Origin: Bacteroidales bacterium
Lineage (GTDB): Bacteria > Bacteroidota > Bacteroidia > Bacteroidales > GCA-2748055
Assembly (NCBI GenBank): GCA_029210725.1
Contig: JARGFM010000012.1
Location: forward strand, 1 to 36,955
Direction of reading: 5' to 3'
Length of the DNA stretch: 36,955 bases
In this document: positions 9,383-18,751 of the stretch, piece after piece
Layout: each line of letters begins with the position of its first letter
Numbering within the stretch: position 1 is the stretch's first letter
Notes under the pieces: model-generated
Databases searched by the model: none
What the model was told of the DNA's origin: nothing
Seen by the model: the letters and a program-made list of their open reading frames with translations, nothing else
Made by a program: the position numbers and the translations under genes

Positions 9383-10582
9383 ATGCTTAAATACAGCTTC
9401 ATTTTCATACTGCTGACAGCTCTTCTCCTCTCCTGTGAAAGGGAGATCTCACCGGAGCAGGCTGATAGTTTCATCAAGTTTTACGGGAACTACCTGGTCG
9501 ATCAGGCGGGAGATGTGGAAGTGCTGGCAGATGGCGGATACGCCATCTGCGGCACCGAATCGAGTCCAACATTTGGAAAAAGAATGATCCTGATCGTCAC
9601 CGATTCCTATGGCAATGTTCGAAGCGGTTTTCCAAAGTATTTTGTTGAGGAGGGGCTGGAGACCGGAGGCACGTCCCTGATCGCACTTGAGAATGGATCA
9701 GATGGTTTTTTTATTACCGGATTCGTGGAGCGTCCGGTGGCGGGTTCAGAGGAAGTGCAGAAGGATGTTTTTTTGGTTAGAGCCTCAGCTACCGGGGACG
9801 AGATCTGGCAAAGAAGTTATGGATCGGCTGATGATGAACTGGTGGATCATTCCGTAAAAAGGATCAGCTCGGGATATCTGCTGGCAGGGCACAAAATTCA
9901 TGAAGGGAAATCGGATATTCTGATTATGGGGCTTACTGAAGAGGGTGATTCCATCAGGCTGGGCTTGAACTACAGCAATCCTTATGCCGAGAATTCCGCT
10001 GCTTCCTTCCTGTTGAATACCGGAGAATTCTATCTCTGTGTCTGTACCTATGACAAAAAGAACAGTGCTGGAACAGGGATACAGATCCTGAGCTTCGATG
10101 ATGAACTGAGTCCGATAGCTAAAAACATCTCAGGTGATTTTAATGAGTACGGCATGTGTATTATCGAAGAGGGCCCTGAGGAATTTCTTGTCCTGGGAAA
10201 CCGGGAGAACGGAACAGGACATAGTGAACTGGTGCTTTATGGGATTGAGACCAATGGTCTGCTAATAACAAATTCATCACTTCTTGCAAGCATTTCAGCG
10301 CCAGGCACGGACTATAAAGGGCAGAGGCTGGTTGAGACAGCCTCCGGGAAGCTAGCCATTGCCGGGACCAGGCAGATAGGGAACAACAGCGAAATCCTGC
10401 TGCAGTTTTTCTCCTCCTCCTACCAGGCAGAAGAGGGAGTTTCCTACGGATCCTCCGGGACCCAGACAGGCCGGGATATTGAACTTACCAAGGATGGTGG
10501 GTTTGTTCTGCTGGGCACCAATAATTATGGAGGGGGCAGTAATATCTCTCTATTGAAAACCAGTGCAACGGGTGATATATAA
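9383..10582 (+). CDS. Lipoprotein with beta-propeller-like repeats
   Basis: A 399-residue protein. The signal peptide MLKYSFIFILLTALLLSC ends in a lipobox with the lipidated Cys at 18. The mature region contains repeated strands of the kind GGYAICGT, GYLLAGHK, GKLAIAGTR and GGFVLLGTNNYGGG, each roughly 45-60 residues apart, as in propeller proteins of Bacteroidota surface lipoproteins. The gene starts 9 bases after the barrel gene. Its stop TAA shares an A with the ATG of the next gene (TAATG), a strong sign of coupled translation. The ligand is unknown. Confidence 0.78.
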   Translation: MLKYSFIFILLTALLLSCEREISPEQADSFIKFYGNYLVDQAGDVEVLADGGYAICGTESSPTFGKRMILIVTDSYGNVRSGFPKYFVEEGLETGGTSLIALENGSDGFFITGFVERPVAGSEEVQKDVFLVRASATGDEIWQRSYGSADDELVDHSVKRISSGYLLAGHKIHEGKSDILIMGLTEEGDSIRLGLNYSNPYAENSAASFLLNTGEFYLCVCTYDKKNSAGTGIQILSFDDELSPIAKNISGDFNEYGMCIIEEGPEEFLVLGNRENGTGHSELVLYGIETNGLLITNSSLLASISAPGTDYKGQRLVETASGKLAIAGTRQIGNNSEILLQFFSSSYQAEEGVSYGSSGTQTGRDIELTKDGGFVLLGTNNYGGGSNISLLKTSATGDI

Positions 10583-13323
10583 TGGCACATGAAAAAAAGA
10601 AATTAAACCAGATGAGGGACTTGTTGTTCCTTCCGTTGTCACTGATGCTGTTCATGACAAATGGCTTGATCTGGGCTCAGACAAGCGTTCATCTGGAACG
10701 GAATGGAGTGCTTACTGACCTGATATGTGAAATTGCAGGCAGCTATCAGTTTATTGGTACTAATCCGGATGGTATTCCAGGCACTTTTGCTCTCTTTACT
10801 AGCGGCGGAAGCCCTGTTTCGGGACATATAAGCGATACGGATCTGACCGACGATATGGCTGTTCTCGATCCTGTTGGACTGGATGGAGAATACCGTGTCC
10901 GGTATTCTTATCTGCTTGGAGAGGTGACCATGAGTGTCTCCAGTAATTTTACGGTGACACTCCTGGACAATATTGAGATTCAGAGTTTGCCGGAGCGGGT
11001 CTGTAAAAATGATTCCCCCTATCCGCTTGTTCCTGTACCGAGTCTGTCTGATCCGGGTGCCACTTACACTTTCTCAGGGCCGGGTGTCTCCGGGAACCAG
11101 AGTACAGGTTACTTCTACAATCCGGCCAGCTCGCAGGTATCGGAAGGATGGATACAGATCAGCCTTTTATATAACTCCTCACTGGGATGCAGCGTTCTAA
11201 GCAGCATCTCTATTTACAACAGCTTTGTTCCTGAACTCACTTTCTCTGCAACTTCTTCCTGCATTCCATCTACCGGAGGCCTCATTCAGTTTGATAACAC
11301 AAGCTCAGGTAAATATGCGGTGGAAAGCTGGGGCTGGAATTTTGGAGATCCCGATAGCGGGCCTGATAATAACAGCAATGAGGAAAATCCGGATCATTTT
11401 TATCCCAGGCCCGGTACCTGGAGTGTCACTTTGTCGGCAGAGACTTATGATGGCTGTATAGCCAACCGGACCCGGAATGTGGTCTTTTCGGATCAACCCA
11501 TTGTGGATTTTACCTGGATCACAGATTGTTTTATCCGGGGGGAGCATACCTCATTCCTGGATCGTTCAGAATCCCCCTTTGCCACCATTAATGATTTACT
11601 CTGGACCTTCAGGACCACCAGTGGCGGAGTACTGGGGCAGATTGCCAGTACGAACCCGGACGACACCATTCGTTTTCCCTTTACCTCTCTGAATGAGTAC
11701 CGGATAAGCCTGGATGTAGAAAATAATCTGGGTTGTTCGGGTTCTGTTACAAAGACTATTTCCCTGAAACCCATTTATACCCTGGGCACCGAAGGCTACC
11801 TGGAAACCTTTGATGACGGGCCTGCAGACTGGCTTATTGATTCAGAGGATGACCTGGAGAGCTGGATACTTGGTGAGCCTGATTTCTCCGGGTTTAATCC
11901 GGTAGCCGGAGATCTGGCCTGGTATACGGGCTTACCTGCCGTTGCCGCTTATTTGGAGAACTCCTGGATCGAGAGCCCCTGTTTTGACCTTTCGGCACTC
12001 TCCATCCCGCTGGTACAGCTGGATATCATGAAGAGTTTTGTGCCGGGTACAGATGGTGCGGTTATGCAATACCAGTACCAGGTGAGTGAGGGATGGAAAA
12101 ACCTGGGTGTTGTGGATGGAGGGATCAACTGGTTTAATAGTTACGGAATATTCAACGAACCCGGCGGAAGCAGCATCGGATGGAGTCTTCTAAGTTTTGA
12201 ACCCGATGAAGATTGGGTGCGTGCAGGCTATGCGATGGATGTTCTTGCCGATGTGCCCTATGTAAAATTCCGCATAGCGCTTGGCACAGGAGGCAGGCTA
12301 TCGATGGGAAATCAGGGTTTTGCATTTGATAATTTCTACCTGGGGGAACAGAACAGAAACTCCATCCTGGAACATTTTACCAATTCTTCCTCCAGTGAGG
12401 CCATTGCCGCTGATATTGTCGTGGAACAGTTTGCAGAGGACCATGCAAACCTGGTCATCGATCTTCAGTACCACATGGATTATCCGGGTTACGACCCCAT
12501 GAATATGAACAACCCGGTCCCTCCTTCGGTCCGATCCTTCAACTATGGTGTTCCATCGGTTCCCTATGCGGTGTTAAACGGGGGCTCTGAACCGGAAAAT
12601 CGCTACGATTTCTCAGATCCATCTGAACAACCTACCGGAGAGGTCCTGAAGGCATCCTCACTGGATATCTCACCCTTTGATATGGAGCTGACGGCAGAGT
12701 TTCAGTGGAACCGTCTGTCAGGCAGTGTAGATGTCAGCTGTAAATCGAATACTTTTGACTCCAATGTTCAGCTTTATGTGGTAGTCCTTGAAAAGCTGGT
12801 CACTGCCTATTCCGGCGCCAACCAGACCACCTCCTTCCGGAATGTCGTGCTCGATATCCTTCCATCGGCCAGTGGTAAGTTACTTGGTAATGAATGGGGA
12901 AGTGGTGTTTCGAAAAGCCAGGATTTCAGCTGGGACTATCCTTCCTTTGTGGAGGACGTGGAAGACCTGGTCCTGGTGGCCTTTGTCACGGACAGGGACC
13001 AGAATCTGATCCTTCAGTCGGCCCGGCTGGAGTATGACCCGGCAACCGGATTGGAAAACAGAGAGATAGCTGAGGAGAAGCTTGCTGTATATCCAAATCC
13101 GGCAAATGGATTTGCATATGTTAATTTCGGGAGGGAGATAGGTCAGGAAGGTCAGTTACAGATTGCTGACCTCCAGGGAAGAACGGTGATGACGACTGTG
13201 CTTTCTCCCGGGTATTCCATTTATAAACTGGAGTTCAAGGACCTTGCTCCAGGCATATACCTGTTGCGCTGGATCGAATCCGGGGCCCTGTCAGGACAGG
13301 GGAAGCTGGTGCATGTACACTGA
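10582..13323 (+). CDS. T9SS-secreted multidomain protein (PKD, Omp28-like, type A sorting domain)
   Basis: A 913-residue protein with an N-terminal signal peptide ending near IWAQ. A PKD-like domain lies at about residues 215-305 (WGWNFGDPDSGPDN, then PGTWSVTLSAETYDGC). At about 400-590 is a jelly-roll-like section (LETFDDGPADW, FAFDNFYLGEQ). A segment from about 592 (ILEHFTNSSSSEA) resembles the Omp28/thioredoxin-like family but without its cysteines. The last 80 residues are a typical T9SS type A sorting domain (LAVYPNPANG, LQIADLQGRTVM, LAPGIYLLRW). It is therefore predicted to cross the outer membrane by T9SS and be displayed or released. ATG 10612 is an alternative start. Last gene of the cluster; its stop abuts that of the opposing fprA. 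Confidence 0.85.
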   Translation: MAHEKKKLNQMRDLLFLPLSLMLFMTNGLIWAQTSVHLERNGVLTDLICEIAGSYQFIGTNPDGIPGTFALFTSGGSPVSGHISDTDLTDDMAVLDPVGLDGEYRVRYSYLLGEVTMSVSSNFTVTLLDNIEIQSLPERVCKNDSPYPLVPVPSLSDPGATYTFSGPGVSGNQSTGYFYNPASSQVSEGWIQISLLYNSSLGCSVLSSISIYNSFVPELTFSATSSCIPSTGGLIQFDNTSSGKYAVESWGWNFGDPDSGPDNNSNEENPDHFYPRPGTWSVTLSAETYDGCIANRTRNVVFSDQPIVDFTWITDCFIRGEHTSFLDRSESPFATINDLLWTFRTTSGGVLGQIASTNPDDTIRFPFTSLNEYRISLDVENNLGCSGSVTKTISLKPIYTLGTEGYLETFDDGPADWLIDSEDDLESWILGEPDFSGFNPVAGDLAWYTGLPAVAAYLENSWIESPCFDLSALSIPLVQLDIMKSFVPGTDGAVMQYQYQVSEGWKNLGVVDGGINWFNSYGIFNEPGGSSIGWSLLSFEPDEDWVRAGYAMDVLADVPYVKFRIALGTGGRLSMGNQGFAFDNFYLGEQNRNSILEHFTNSSSSEAIAADIVVEQFAEDHANLVIDLQYHMDYPGYDPMNMNNPVPPSVRSFNYGVPSVPYAVLNGGSEPENRYDFSDPSEQPTGEVLKASSLDISPFDMELTAEFQWNRLSGSVDVSCKSNTFDSNVQLYVVVLEKLVTAYSGANQTTSFRNVVLDILPSASGKLLGNEWGSGVSKSQDFSWDYPSFVEDVEDLVLVAFVTDRDQNLILQSARLEYDPATGLENREIAEEKLAVYPNPANGFAYVNFGREIGQEGQLQIADLQGRTVMTTVLSPGYSIYKLEFKDLAPGIYLLRWIESGALSGQGKLVHVH

Positions 13324-14532
13324 TTACTGCTCCTGAAGAAGAGCATTTGCAAACTCCTTCCCAAAATGGACCAGTTTGTCAGCTTCCTGACTGCTGGGAA
13401 GAAACCTTGCGGTCTGGCCTTCGCCCACAACTTTCAATTTCAGGTTTTTCAGATGGTCCTCGATCAGTTTAACTGCTTCCCCGCTCCATCCAAATGAACC
13501 AAAAACAGCAGCATATTTGCCTTTATCGCGTATGGGATTAATTACTGAGAAAAGCTTGTAAACGGGCAACAGGGTGTTCTGGTTTATGGTTGGCGAACCT
13601 ACGATGATCGCATGAGCTTTTACCACATGTTCCTCCAGATCTCCCAGGAGGATATTTTCAATATCAACGAGGTCGACCTCGATATTTTCTGCTGTCTTCA
13701 GCCCGGAGACCACCAGCTTTGCCATCTCCCCGGTATATCCGTAGGCTGATATATAGGCAACCAGTACCCGGTTGCTTTTATTGGATTCTTCCAGGTATTT
13801 GCTGGCAAGCCTGAATGAACGGTCTATCCTCTCTTTCCAGCCGGACCGGAGGATGGGGCCATGGCCCGGACAGATCATATCCACCGGAAGCAGTTTTATT
13901 TTCTCAATGGCTTTCAGCATAAACTTGCTATAGGGTTTCAGGATCACATCAAAGTAGTAATCAAAGGCATCGTTATAGTCTCCCACCAGGTCATCAAACA
14001 TTTGTTCGTGAGCAAAGTGAGCTCCGAAGGAGTCACAGGTGAAGAGCAAGCCATCTTCTTCCAGGTAGGTGTATATGGTGTCGGGCCAGTGCAGGTTGGG
14101 TGCACCAATGACCCGGAGCTTCTTATTGCCCAGATCAATCACATCTCCATCTTTCACTTTCAGGGCATTAAACGGGCGGTTCAACATTTCGCCCAGGTAG
14201 GTCAGTGCTTGTCCGCTTCCCACCACGATAGCCTCAGGGGCCAGATCGAGGAGGTGTATCAGGGAGCCGGAATGGTCGGGTTCAGTATGATTGCATACAA
14301 TGTATTTGATCTCTGCAGGATCAGTTAGGGAAAGCAGTTTATTCTTAAATTCCGGCCAGTATTTTTCCTTGACTGTATCAATGAGTGCTTTTTTTTCTGC
14401 CTCAATAAAGTAGGAATTGTAGGTGGTTCCGAATTTGGTTTCCATGACGATGTCGAAGGTAACAATGTCCTGATCCAGAACACCAATCCAGTTCACATTC
14501 TCACTTAGCTGCAGAATTTTTGTATTATCCAT
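13324..14532 (-). CDS. fprA: Flavodiiron protein (FprA-type O2/NO reductase)
   Basis: A 402-residue A-type flavoprotein. The N-terminal metallo-beta-lactamase-like domain carries the full di-iron ligand set: H82, E84, D86 and H87 in HTEPDH, then H148, D167 and H224 (CPGHG). A flavodoxin domain begins near residue 256 (VLVAYISAYGYTGEMA) and binds FMN. There is no rubredoxin extension. Such enzymes reduce O2 to water or NO to N2O in the cytoplasm and are typical of anaerobes. The gene is alone on its transcript: a -7 box lies 21 bases upstream and a terminator of the preceding gene lies just before it. Convergent with the T9SS protein, with no bases between stops. Confidence 0.95.
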   Translation of the reverse strand: MDNTKILQLSENVNWIGVLDQDIVTFDIVMETKFGTTYNSYFIEAEKKALIDTVKEKYWPEFKNKLLSLTDPAEIKYIVCNHTEPDHSGSLIHLLDLAPEAIVVGSGQALTYLGEMLNRPFNALKVKDGDVIDLGNKKLRVIGAPNLHWPDTIYTYLEEDGLLFTCDSFGAHFAHEQMFDDLVGDYNDAFDYYFDVILKPYSKFMLKAIEKIKLLPVDMICPGHGPILRSGWKERIDRSFRLASKYLEESNKSNRVLVAYISAYGYTGEMAKLVVSGLKTAENIEVDLVDIENILLGDLEEHVVKAHAIIVGSPTINQNTLLPVYKLFSVINPIRDKGKYAAVFGSFGWSGEAVKLIEDHLKNLKLKVVGEGQTARFLPSSQEADKLVHFGKEFANALLQEQ

Positions 14533-14552
14533 TAAATGCTCCGTTTAGGCTG

Positions 14553-14560
14553 CAAATATA
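14553..14560 (-). promoter_or_regulatory. Candidate -7 box (TATATTTG) for fprA
   Basis: The minus strand reads TATATTTG, an exact TAnnTTTG match, 20 bases before the fprA ATG. A -33 TTTG is not obvious because the upstream terminator hairpin occupies that place. The implied leader would be short. Confidence 0.45.
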
Positions 14561-14563
14561 GAT

Positions 14564-14595
14564 AAAAAAAGCTGTTCCGCCGGAACGGAACAGCT
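14564..14595 (-). terminator. Intrinsic terminator of the small secreted-protein gene
   Basis: A perfect 10-bp inverted repeat (AGCTGTTCCG, 6-base loop, CGGAACAGCT) at 14570-14595 is followed on the minus strand by seven Ts (14570-14564). It sits 56 bases after the stop of the 81-residue gene and just before the fprA promoter, so it insulates the two. Confidence 0.85.
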
Positions 14596-14650
14596 ACTGA
14601 AAACTCACAATCTGAATGTAACGGACCTTAGATCGTGGAGATCACATCCA

Positions 14651-14896
14651 TTATTTGGAGCAATCTGATTTTTTCGTGCTTTCTGATTTTTTTGCGTCGC
14701 TGCCTGCCGATTTTGTTTCAGAGGAGCAATCAGCACTTTTAGTTGCTTCCGCAGATTTCTCAGTCTTAGCTTTTTTCTTGGGATCTTCATCCTGAAGAGA
14801 AATCAGAATAAGGTTGCTATTGTTAGAAGCTATGGCTGGAGCTGCTATGCCACCAATAAAAAGTGCAAGTGCTAAAATGGCTAATGTCTTTTTCAT
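14651..14896 (-). CDS. Small secreted Lys/Ser-rich protein
   Basis: An 81-residue protein with a clear signal peptide (MKKTLAILALALFIGGIAAPAIAS). The roughly 57-residue mature chain is low-complexity and hydrophilic, rich in Lys, Ser, Ala and Glu, with two Cys in similar short repeats (KSADCS, KKSDCS). No family recognised. A strong terminator follows it, and it is separated from the psd operon by another terminator, so it appears to be a monocistronic expressed gene rather than a chance frame. It may be a small periplasmic or surface peptide; function unknown. Confidence 0.65.
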   Translation of the reverse strand: MKKTLAILALALFIGGIAAPAIASNNSNLILISLQDEDPKKKAKTEKSAEATKSADCSSETKSAGSDAKKSESTKKSDCSK

Positions 14897-14972
14897 AATC
14901 TATAAATTTTTAAATCGGTTTCTGGAGTGCAATATAGAGGATGAACGAAGGAGATGTTGTTAAGACAATGTT

Positions 14973-14994
14973 AAAAAAGAGTTCCAGCTCTTTT
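14973..14994 (-). terminator. Intrinsic terminator of the rsfS-ftsH-cdsA-psd operon
   Basis: On the minus strand AAAAGAG, a 6-base loop and CTCTTTT form a 7-bp stem running into a T tract (14978-14973). The 5' arm overlaps the psd stop codon, so termination would occur at once after psd. Confidence 0.7.
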
Positions 14995-15646
14995 ATTTGA
15001 AGGTGGCAATTGGAGTGACACCACCGGTAACCCGCTGACCCGTTTTCACCTGGATCTGGGCATCCAGGGGCAGAAACAGGTCCAGCCGGGAGCCAAACTT
15101 GATAAAGCCCATCTCACTTCCCTGGCTGGCAAGCTCTCCTTCAGTGGCGTAGCAGCGGATCCTGCGGGCTACATAACCAGCCACCTGCCGGACCAGGATC
15201 CGCCCGTAAGGACTTACAATACCTACCGAGCTTCTTTCGTTTAATGTGGATGATTTTGGATGTCTGGCCACCAGGTAGCGCCCGGGGTGGTATTTTTGAT
15301 AGGAAATATTTCCGCTTACAGGAAAGTAATTGATGTGCACATCATGAATGCTCATGAAAATGGAAACCTGCGTACAAAAACCATTCAGATACTCATCCTG
15401 TTCCATCTTTTCGATAACCACAACTTTTCCATCAGCGGGAGCGGTGATGGTACGTTCATCCATATAAGGCCTTCTGGAAGGAACACGGAAAAAGCGGAGA
15501 ATCAGAATTAGCACAATCAATGAGATAACAACGCTCAGGTAGTTTAGCTGGTCAGGGAGATAGAGGGCCGTTAGGCTAAGCAGTGCCAGCAGTACCAGGA
15601 TGGTGATAGAAACAAGCCATCTTCCTTCGCGGTGTATCCTGATCAT
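14993..15646 (-). CDS. psd: Phosphatidylserine decarboxylase proenzyme
   Basis: A 217-residue protein of the short (archaeal/Bacteroidota-type) Psd class, with two hydrophobic N-terminal helices (about 10-52). It contains FMSIHDVHINYFPVSG (97-112) and the self-cleavage site FGSR. Cleavage between G185 and S186 gives the pyruvoyl group. It converts phosphatidylserine to phosphatidylethanolamine at the inner membrane. The start overlaps the cdsA stop in an ATGA arrangement, so the two lipid genes are translationally coupled. Confidence 0.93.
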   Translation of the reverse strand: MIRIHREGRWLVSITILVLLALLSLTALYLPDQLNYLSVVISLIVLILILRFFRVPSRRPYMDERTITAPADGKVVVIEKMEQDEYLNGFCTQVSIFMSIHDVHINYFPVSGNISYQKYHPGRYLVARHPKSSTLNERSSVGIVSPYGRILVRQVAGYVARRIRCYATEGELASQGSEMGFIKFGSRLDLFLPLDAQIQVKTGQRVTGGVTPIATFK

Positions 15647-16437
15647 TGTATAAGTTTGAAAAGAATGATCAGGATTAAAGCCCCGGGAGCCACAAACAAA
15701 AGAGAATCGAAGCGGTCAAGAATCCCCCCGTGTCCAGGTAACAAGCCTCCGGCATTTTTCACTTTCACAGTCCTTTTCAGTCCCGATTCAAAAAGGTCTC
15801 CGGCCAGACCAAGAGTGCTTACCAGCAAAGCGATTCCAAGCCAGGCCCAGAGAGATGATAGACCCGTAAAGTGCCAGATGAGCCATCCGCTCAAAAGGGT
15901 AATAAGCGCACCCCCTGTAAATCCCTCCCAGGTTTTTCCCGGGGAGAGCACCGGGGTCATTTTATGACGGCCCAGCAGGGATCCGGCAACATAGGCAAAG
16001 GTGTCATTGATCCAAACCATGGCAATCAGAAAGAGCGGCAGATCATATTGAAATCCGGGCTCCTTCTCCATCCACCCTAGTGCCGAAAAACTCGAAATAG
16101 GAATGGCCAGCCAGAGGAAAGCCAGTGTGCCGGACAGGGTAATCCCTCCCCGGAGGGCAGTTAACAGCCATAGGGCCGGAGGCAGAATGAGCCAGAGCAG
16201 GCTGAGCTGGTATTGAAATACGCTGTAGACGATGATTATTAGCAGAGCTCCGGGGATTGCCCGGAACCAACTGACCGACAGGCCTCTTTTATGAAGAAGT
16301 CCGAAAAGCTCTTTTACCCCGAGGAGATAAACAAGCAGGAGGACCGAGGAAAACGTGACCGGTCCAAGCAGAATGGAGCCAGCCATCAGGGCGATCAGGA
16401 TGACTCCGGTGAGAATTCGTAATAGCAGTTCTTTCAA
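15643..16437 (-). CDS. cdsA: Phosphatidate cytidylyltransferase (CDP-diglyceride synthase)
   Basis: A 264-residue polytopic membrane protein that makes CDP-diacylglycerol from CTP and phosphatidic acid, feeding phosphatidylserine and then Psd next door. It has several TM helices, LSPGKTWEGFTGG, and the CdsA signature SGLKR-x4-K-N-x-G...PGHGGILDRFDS near the C-terminus. The usual Asp of the KD pair is Asn here (KN), a minor deviation. The start overlaps DUF2007 (16434-16437) and the end overlaps psd. Confidence 0.93.
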   Translation of the reverse strand: MKELLLRILTGVILIALMAGSILLGPVTFSSVLLLVYLLGVKELFGLLHKRGLSVSWFRAIPGALLIIIVYSVFQYQLSLLWLILPPALWLLTALRGGITLSGTLAFLWLAIPISSFSALGWMEKEPGFQYDLPLFLIAMVWINDTFAYVAGSLLGRHKMTPVLSPGKTWEGFTGGALITLLSGWLIWHFTGLSSLWAWLGIALLVSTLGLAGDLFESGLKRTVKVKNAGGLLPGHGGILDRFDSLLFVAPGALILIILFKLIQ

Positions 16438-16640
16438 TTGTAGTCAAATTCCTGGATTAGCTTCTTGGCCCTGATCACGTCGTCGCGATTCACATAGAGC
16501 TCAACCACTCCGATTTTATATGCAGAATCCTGTTTGTTTACCAGAAAAGCCTGGATGTTATGGTCTGCCAGCATCTGCCTGACCAACTCCGCTTTGTAGG
16601 GCTGACCCGAGGAGAAGATATGAACCATGCTGGCCTCCAT
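16434..16640 (-). CDS. DUF2007-family small protein
   Basis: A 68-residue protein with the DUF2007 fold pattern: VHIFSSGQPYKAELVRQMLADHN, then AFLVNKQD and VELYVNRDDVIRAKKLIQEF. This family is annotated as putative signal-transducing and its members are often encoded near membrane proteins; the molecular role is unknown. ATG 16628 is an alternative start with GGAGG five bases ahead of it, one of the few Shine-Dalgarno-like sites here. It lies two bases after ftsH and overlaps cdsA. Confidence 0.82.
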   Translation of the reverse strand: MEASMVHIFSSGQPYKAELVRQMLADHNIQAFLVNKQDSAYKIGVVELYVNRDDVIRAKKLIQEFDYN

Positions 16641-16642
16641 TT

Positions 16643-18742
16643 CTAAGCCTTTTCAGATTCGCTGTCATCCTTTTTTACTGCCTCATTCTCCTTCTCTTCC
16701 GGCTTCTTAGCTAGTTCCTTCTTCTTTTTTGGAAGCTCCTCTTTTTTCTTGGGAGGCTCTTCATGCCGTATCCAGGGACGTTTCCCGAAAATTTGTTCCA
16801 GGTCGTCGCTGAAGATCACCTCTTTTTCCAGTAAAATTTCTGCCAGTTGCTGCAAGCCTTTCTTATTTTTTCGCAGAATGGAAAGGGCCCTCTGGTATTG
16901 ATTATCTATCAGGATTTTTACCTCTTCATCAATGGTTTCAGCCGTCTTCTCACTGTAGGGTTTATTAAATGAGTATTCCTGCTGTCCACTTGAATCATAA
17001 AAACTGCGGTTTCCAATTTTCTCGCTCATGCCAAAATACGAGATCATGGCATAGGCCTGCTTGGTGACTCGTTCCAGATCATTGAGGGCACCCGTAGATA
17101 TGCGGGAAAAGGTCAGAGCCTCGGAAGCTCTTCCTCCAAGAGTGGCGCACATCTCATCCAGCATTTGCTCGGTAGTGGTGATCTGCCTTTCTTCGGGCAA
17201 ATACCAGGCTGCTCCAAGGGCCCTTCCTCTGGGAATTATGGTAACCTTTACAAGAGGATTGGCATGTTCGAGAAGCCAGCTTATGGTTGCGTGTCCGGCT
17301 TCATGCCAGGCAATGGTTCTCTTCTCCTCCTCTTTGATTATTTTATTCTTCTTTTCCAGGCCACCGATGATCCGGTCCACTGCATCCAGGAAATCCTGCT
17401 TGTCTACGGCCTTTTTATCTTTTCGTGCAGCAATCAGTGCCGATTCATTACAAACATTGGCAATATCTGCCCCCGAGAATCCGGGGGTCTGTTTGGCCAG
17501 AAAATACACATCCACCGATTTATCCACTTTGATGGGCTTAACATGTACCTCAAATATGGCTCTGCGTTCATTCAGATCGGGTAGCTCAACATGTATCTGA
17601 CGGTCGAATCGTCCTGCCCTGAGCAGCGCCTTATCAAGCACATCGGCCCTGTTGGTTGCGGCCAGGATAATGACCCCGCTGTTGCTCCCAAAGCCATCCA
17701 TCTCTGTAAGTAGCTGGTTCAATGTGTTTTCCCGCTCATCATTGGAGCCAAAATTAGGATTTCTTCCCCGTGCGCGGCCCACAGCATCAATCTCATCTAT
17801 AAATACGATGCACGGGGCTTTTTCTTTGGCTTGTTTGAAGAGGTCTCTGACCCTCGATGCTCCTACTCCCACGAACATCTCCACAAAATCGGAACCCGAC
17901 ATGGAAAAGAACGGAACACTGGCCTCACCGGCCACTGCTTTGGCCAGCAGAGTTTTTCCGGTTCCCGGAGGTCCTACGAGCAGGGCGCCTTTGGGAATTT
18001 TTCCACCAAGCTCCGTATATTTTTTTGGATTCTTCAAAAACTCCACGATCTCCCGGATCTCTACCTTGGCCTCTTCCAGGCCGGCAACATCATGAAAATC
18101 AACTTTTACACTTGTCTCCTTATCAAATATCTGGGCTTTAGATTTTCCCACGCTGAAAATATTTCCGCCACCGGCACCTCCTCCTCCGCCCATCCGGCGG
18201 AGCATGTAAATCCAGATACCCATAATCAGAAGGAAGGGGATTACCCACAGCATGATTTCACCCATATAATTTCTGCGCGTGAGAGTGGTATAGGCGGGGC
18301 GATCCTCGGCAGGTAATTCGTTCATGACCCTGTTCAGGTCTTCCATAAATACATCCTGGCTGATAATGGTGAAGTAGTATTGAGGCACAGGCTGTCCTAG
18401 CATCGAGTTTGACTTGTTGGATCTGACATCATCGTAACGAGGGTCGCTGAGCCTTTCCGCTTTGATATAGATCTCGACCTTCTCTTTGTTGACAATGACA
18501 ATCTTCTCCACATCCCCCTGTTTCAGTACCTGGAAAAAGCGGTTGGAATCAATCTCTTTTAAATTGTTGCCGGAACCCAGGAACTGGAGACCGATCATAG
18601 CCAGAAGAATGATCCCTATGAACCAGTATGAATTAAATTTGGGCTTTCCGGGGCCTCCGGGACTGTTTCCCGGACTGTTTCCCGGCCTGTTACCCAGGTT
18701 GCCTCCCGGGAAATTTCCGGGATTACTCTTTTTATCTGCCAT
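16643..18742 (-). CDS. ftsH: ATP-dependent zinc metalloprotease FtsH
   Basis: A 699-residue membrane AAA protease. The N-terminus is Gly/Pro/Asn-rich with repeated GNSPG-type units (residues 8-33), then TM1 (about 39-56), a periplasmic domain and TM2 (about 162-180). The AAA module has Walker A GPPGTGKT (257-264) and Walker B FIDEIDA (314-320). The zinc site is HEAGH (480-484). A Lys/Glu-rich tail (about 655-699) follows. It degrades membrane and short-lived cytosolic proteins. The gene follows rsfS by nine bases and precedes the phospholipid genes, consistent with a membrane-homeostasis operon. Confidence 0.97.
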   Translation of the reverse strand: MADKKSNPGNFPGGNLGNRPGNSPGNSPGGPGKPKFNSYWFIGIILLAMIGLQFLGSGNNLKEIDSNRFFQVLKQGDVEKIVIVNKEKVEIYIKAERLSDPRYDDVRSNKSNSMLGQPVPQYYFTIISQDVFMEDLNRVMNELPAEDRPAYTTLTRRNYMGEIMLWVIPFLLIMGIWIYMLRRMGGGGGAGGGNIFSVGKSKAQIFDKETSVKVDFHDVAGLEEAKVEIREIVEFLKNPKKYTELGGKIPKGALLVGPPGTGKTLLAKAVAGEASVPFFSMSGSDFVEMFVGVGASRVRDLFKQAKEKAPCIVFIDEIDAVGRARGRNPNFGSNDERENTLNQLLTEMDGFGSNSGVIILAATNRADVLDKALLRAGRFDRQIHVELPDLNERRAIFEVHVKPIKVDKSVDVYFLAKQTPGFSGADIANVCNESALIAARKDKKAVDKQDFLDAVDRIIGGLEKKNKIIKEEEKRTIAWHEAGHATISWLLEHANPLVKVTIIPRGRALGAAWYLPEERQITTTEQMLDEMCATLGGRASEALTFSRISTGALNDLERVTKQAYAMISYFGMSEKIGNRSFYDSSGQQEYSFNKPYSEKTAETIDEEVKILIDNQYQRALSILRKNKKGLQQLAEILLEKEVIFSDDLEQIFGKRPWIRHEEPPKKKEELPKKKKELAKKPEEKENEAVKKDDSESEKA

Positions 18743-18751
18743 AATCTTCTT

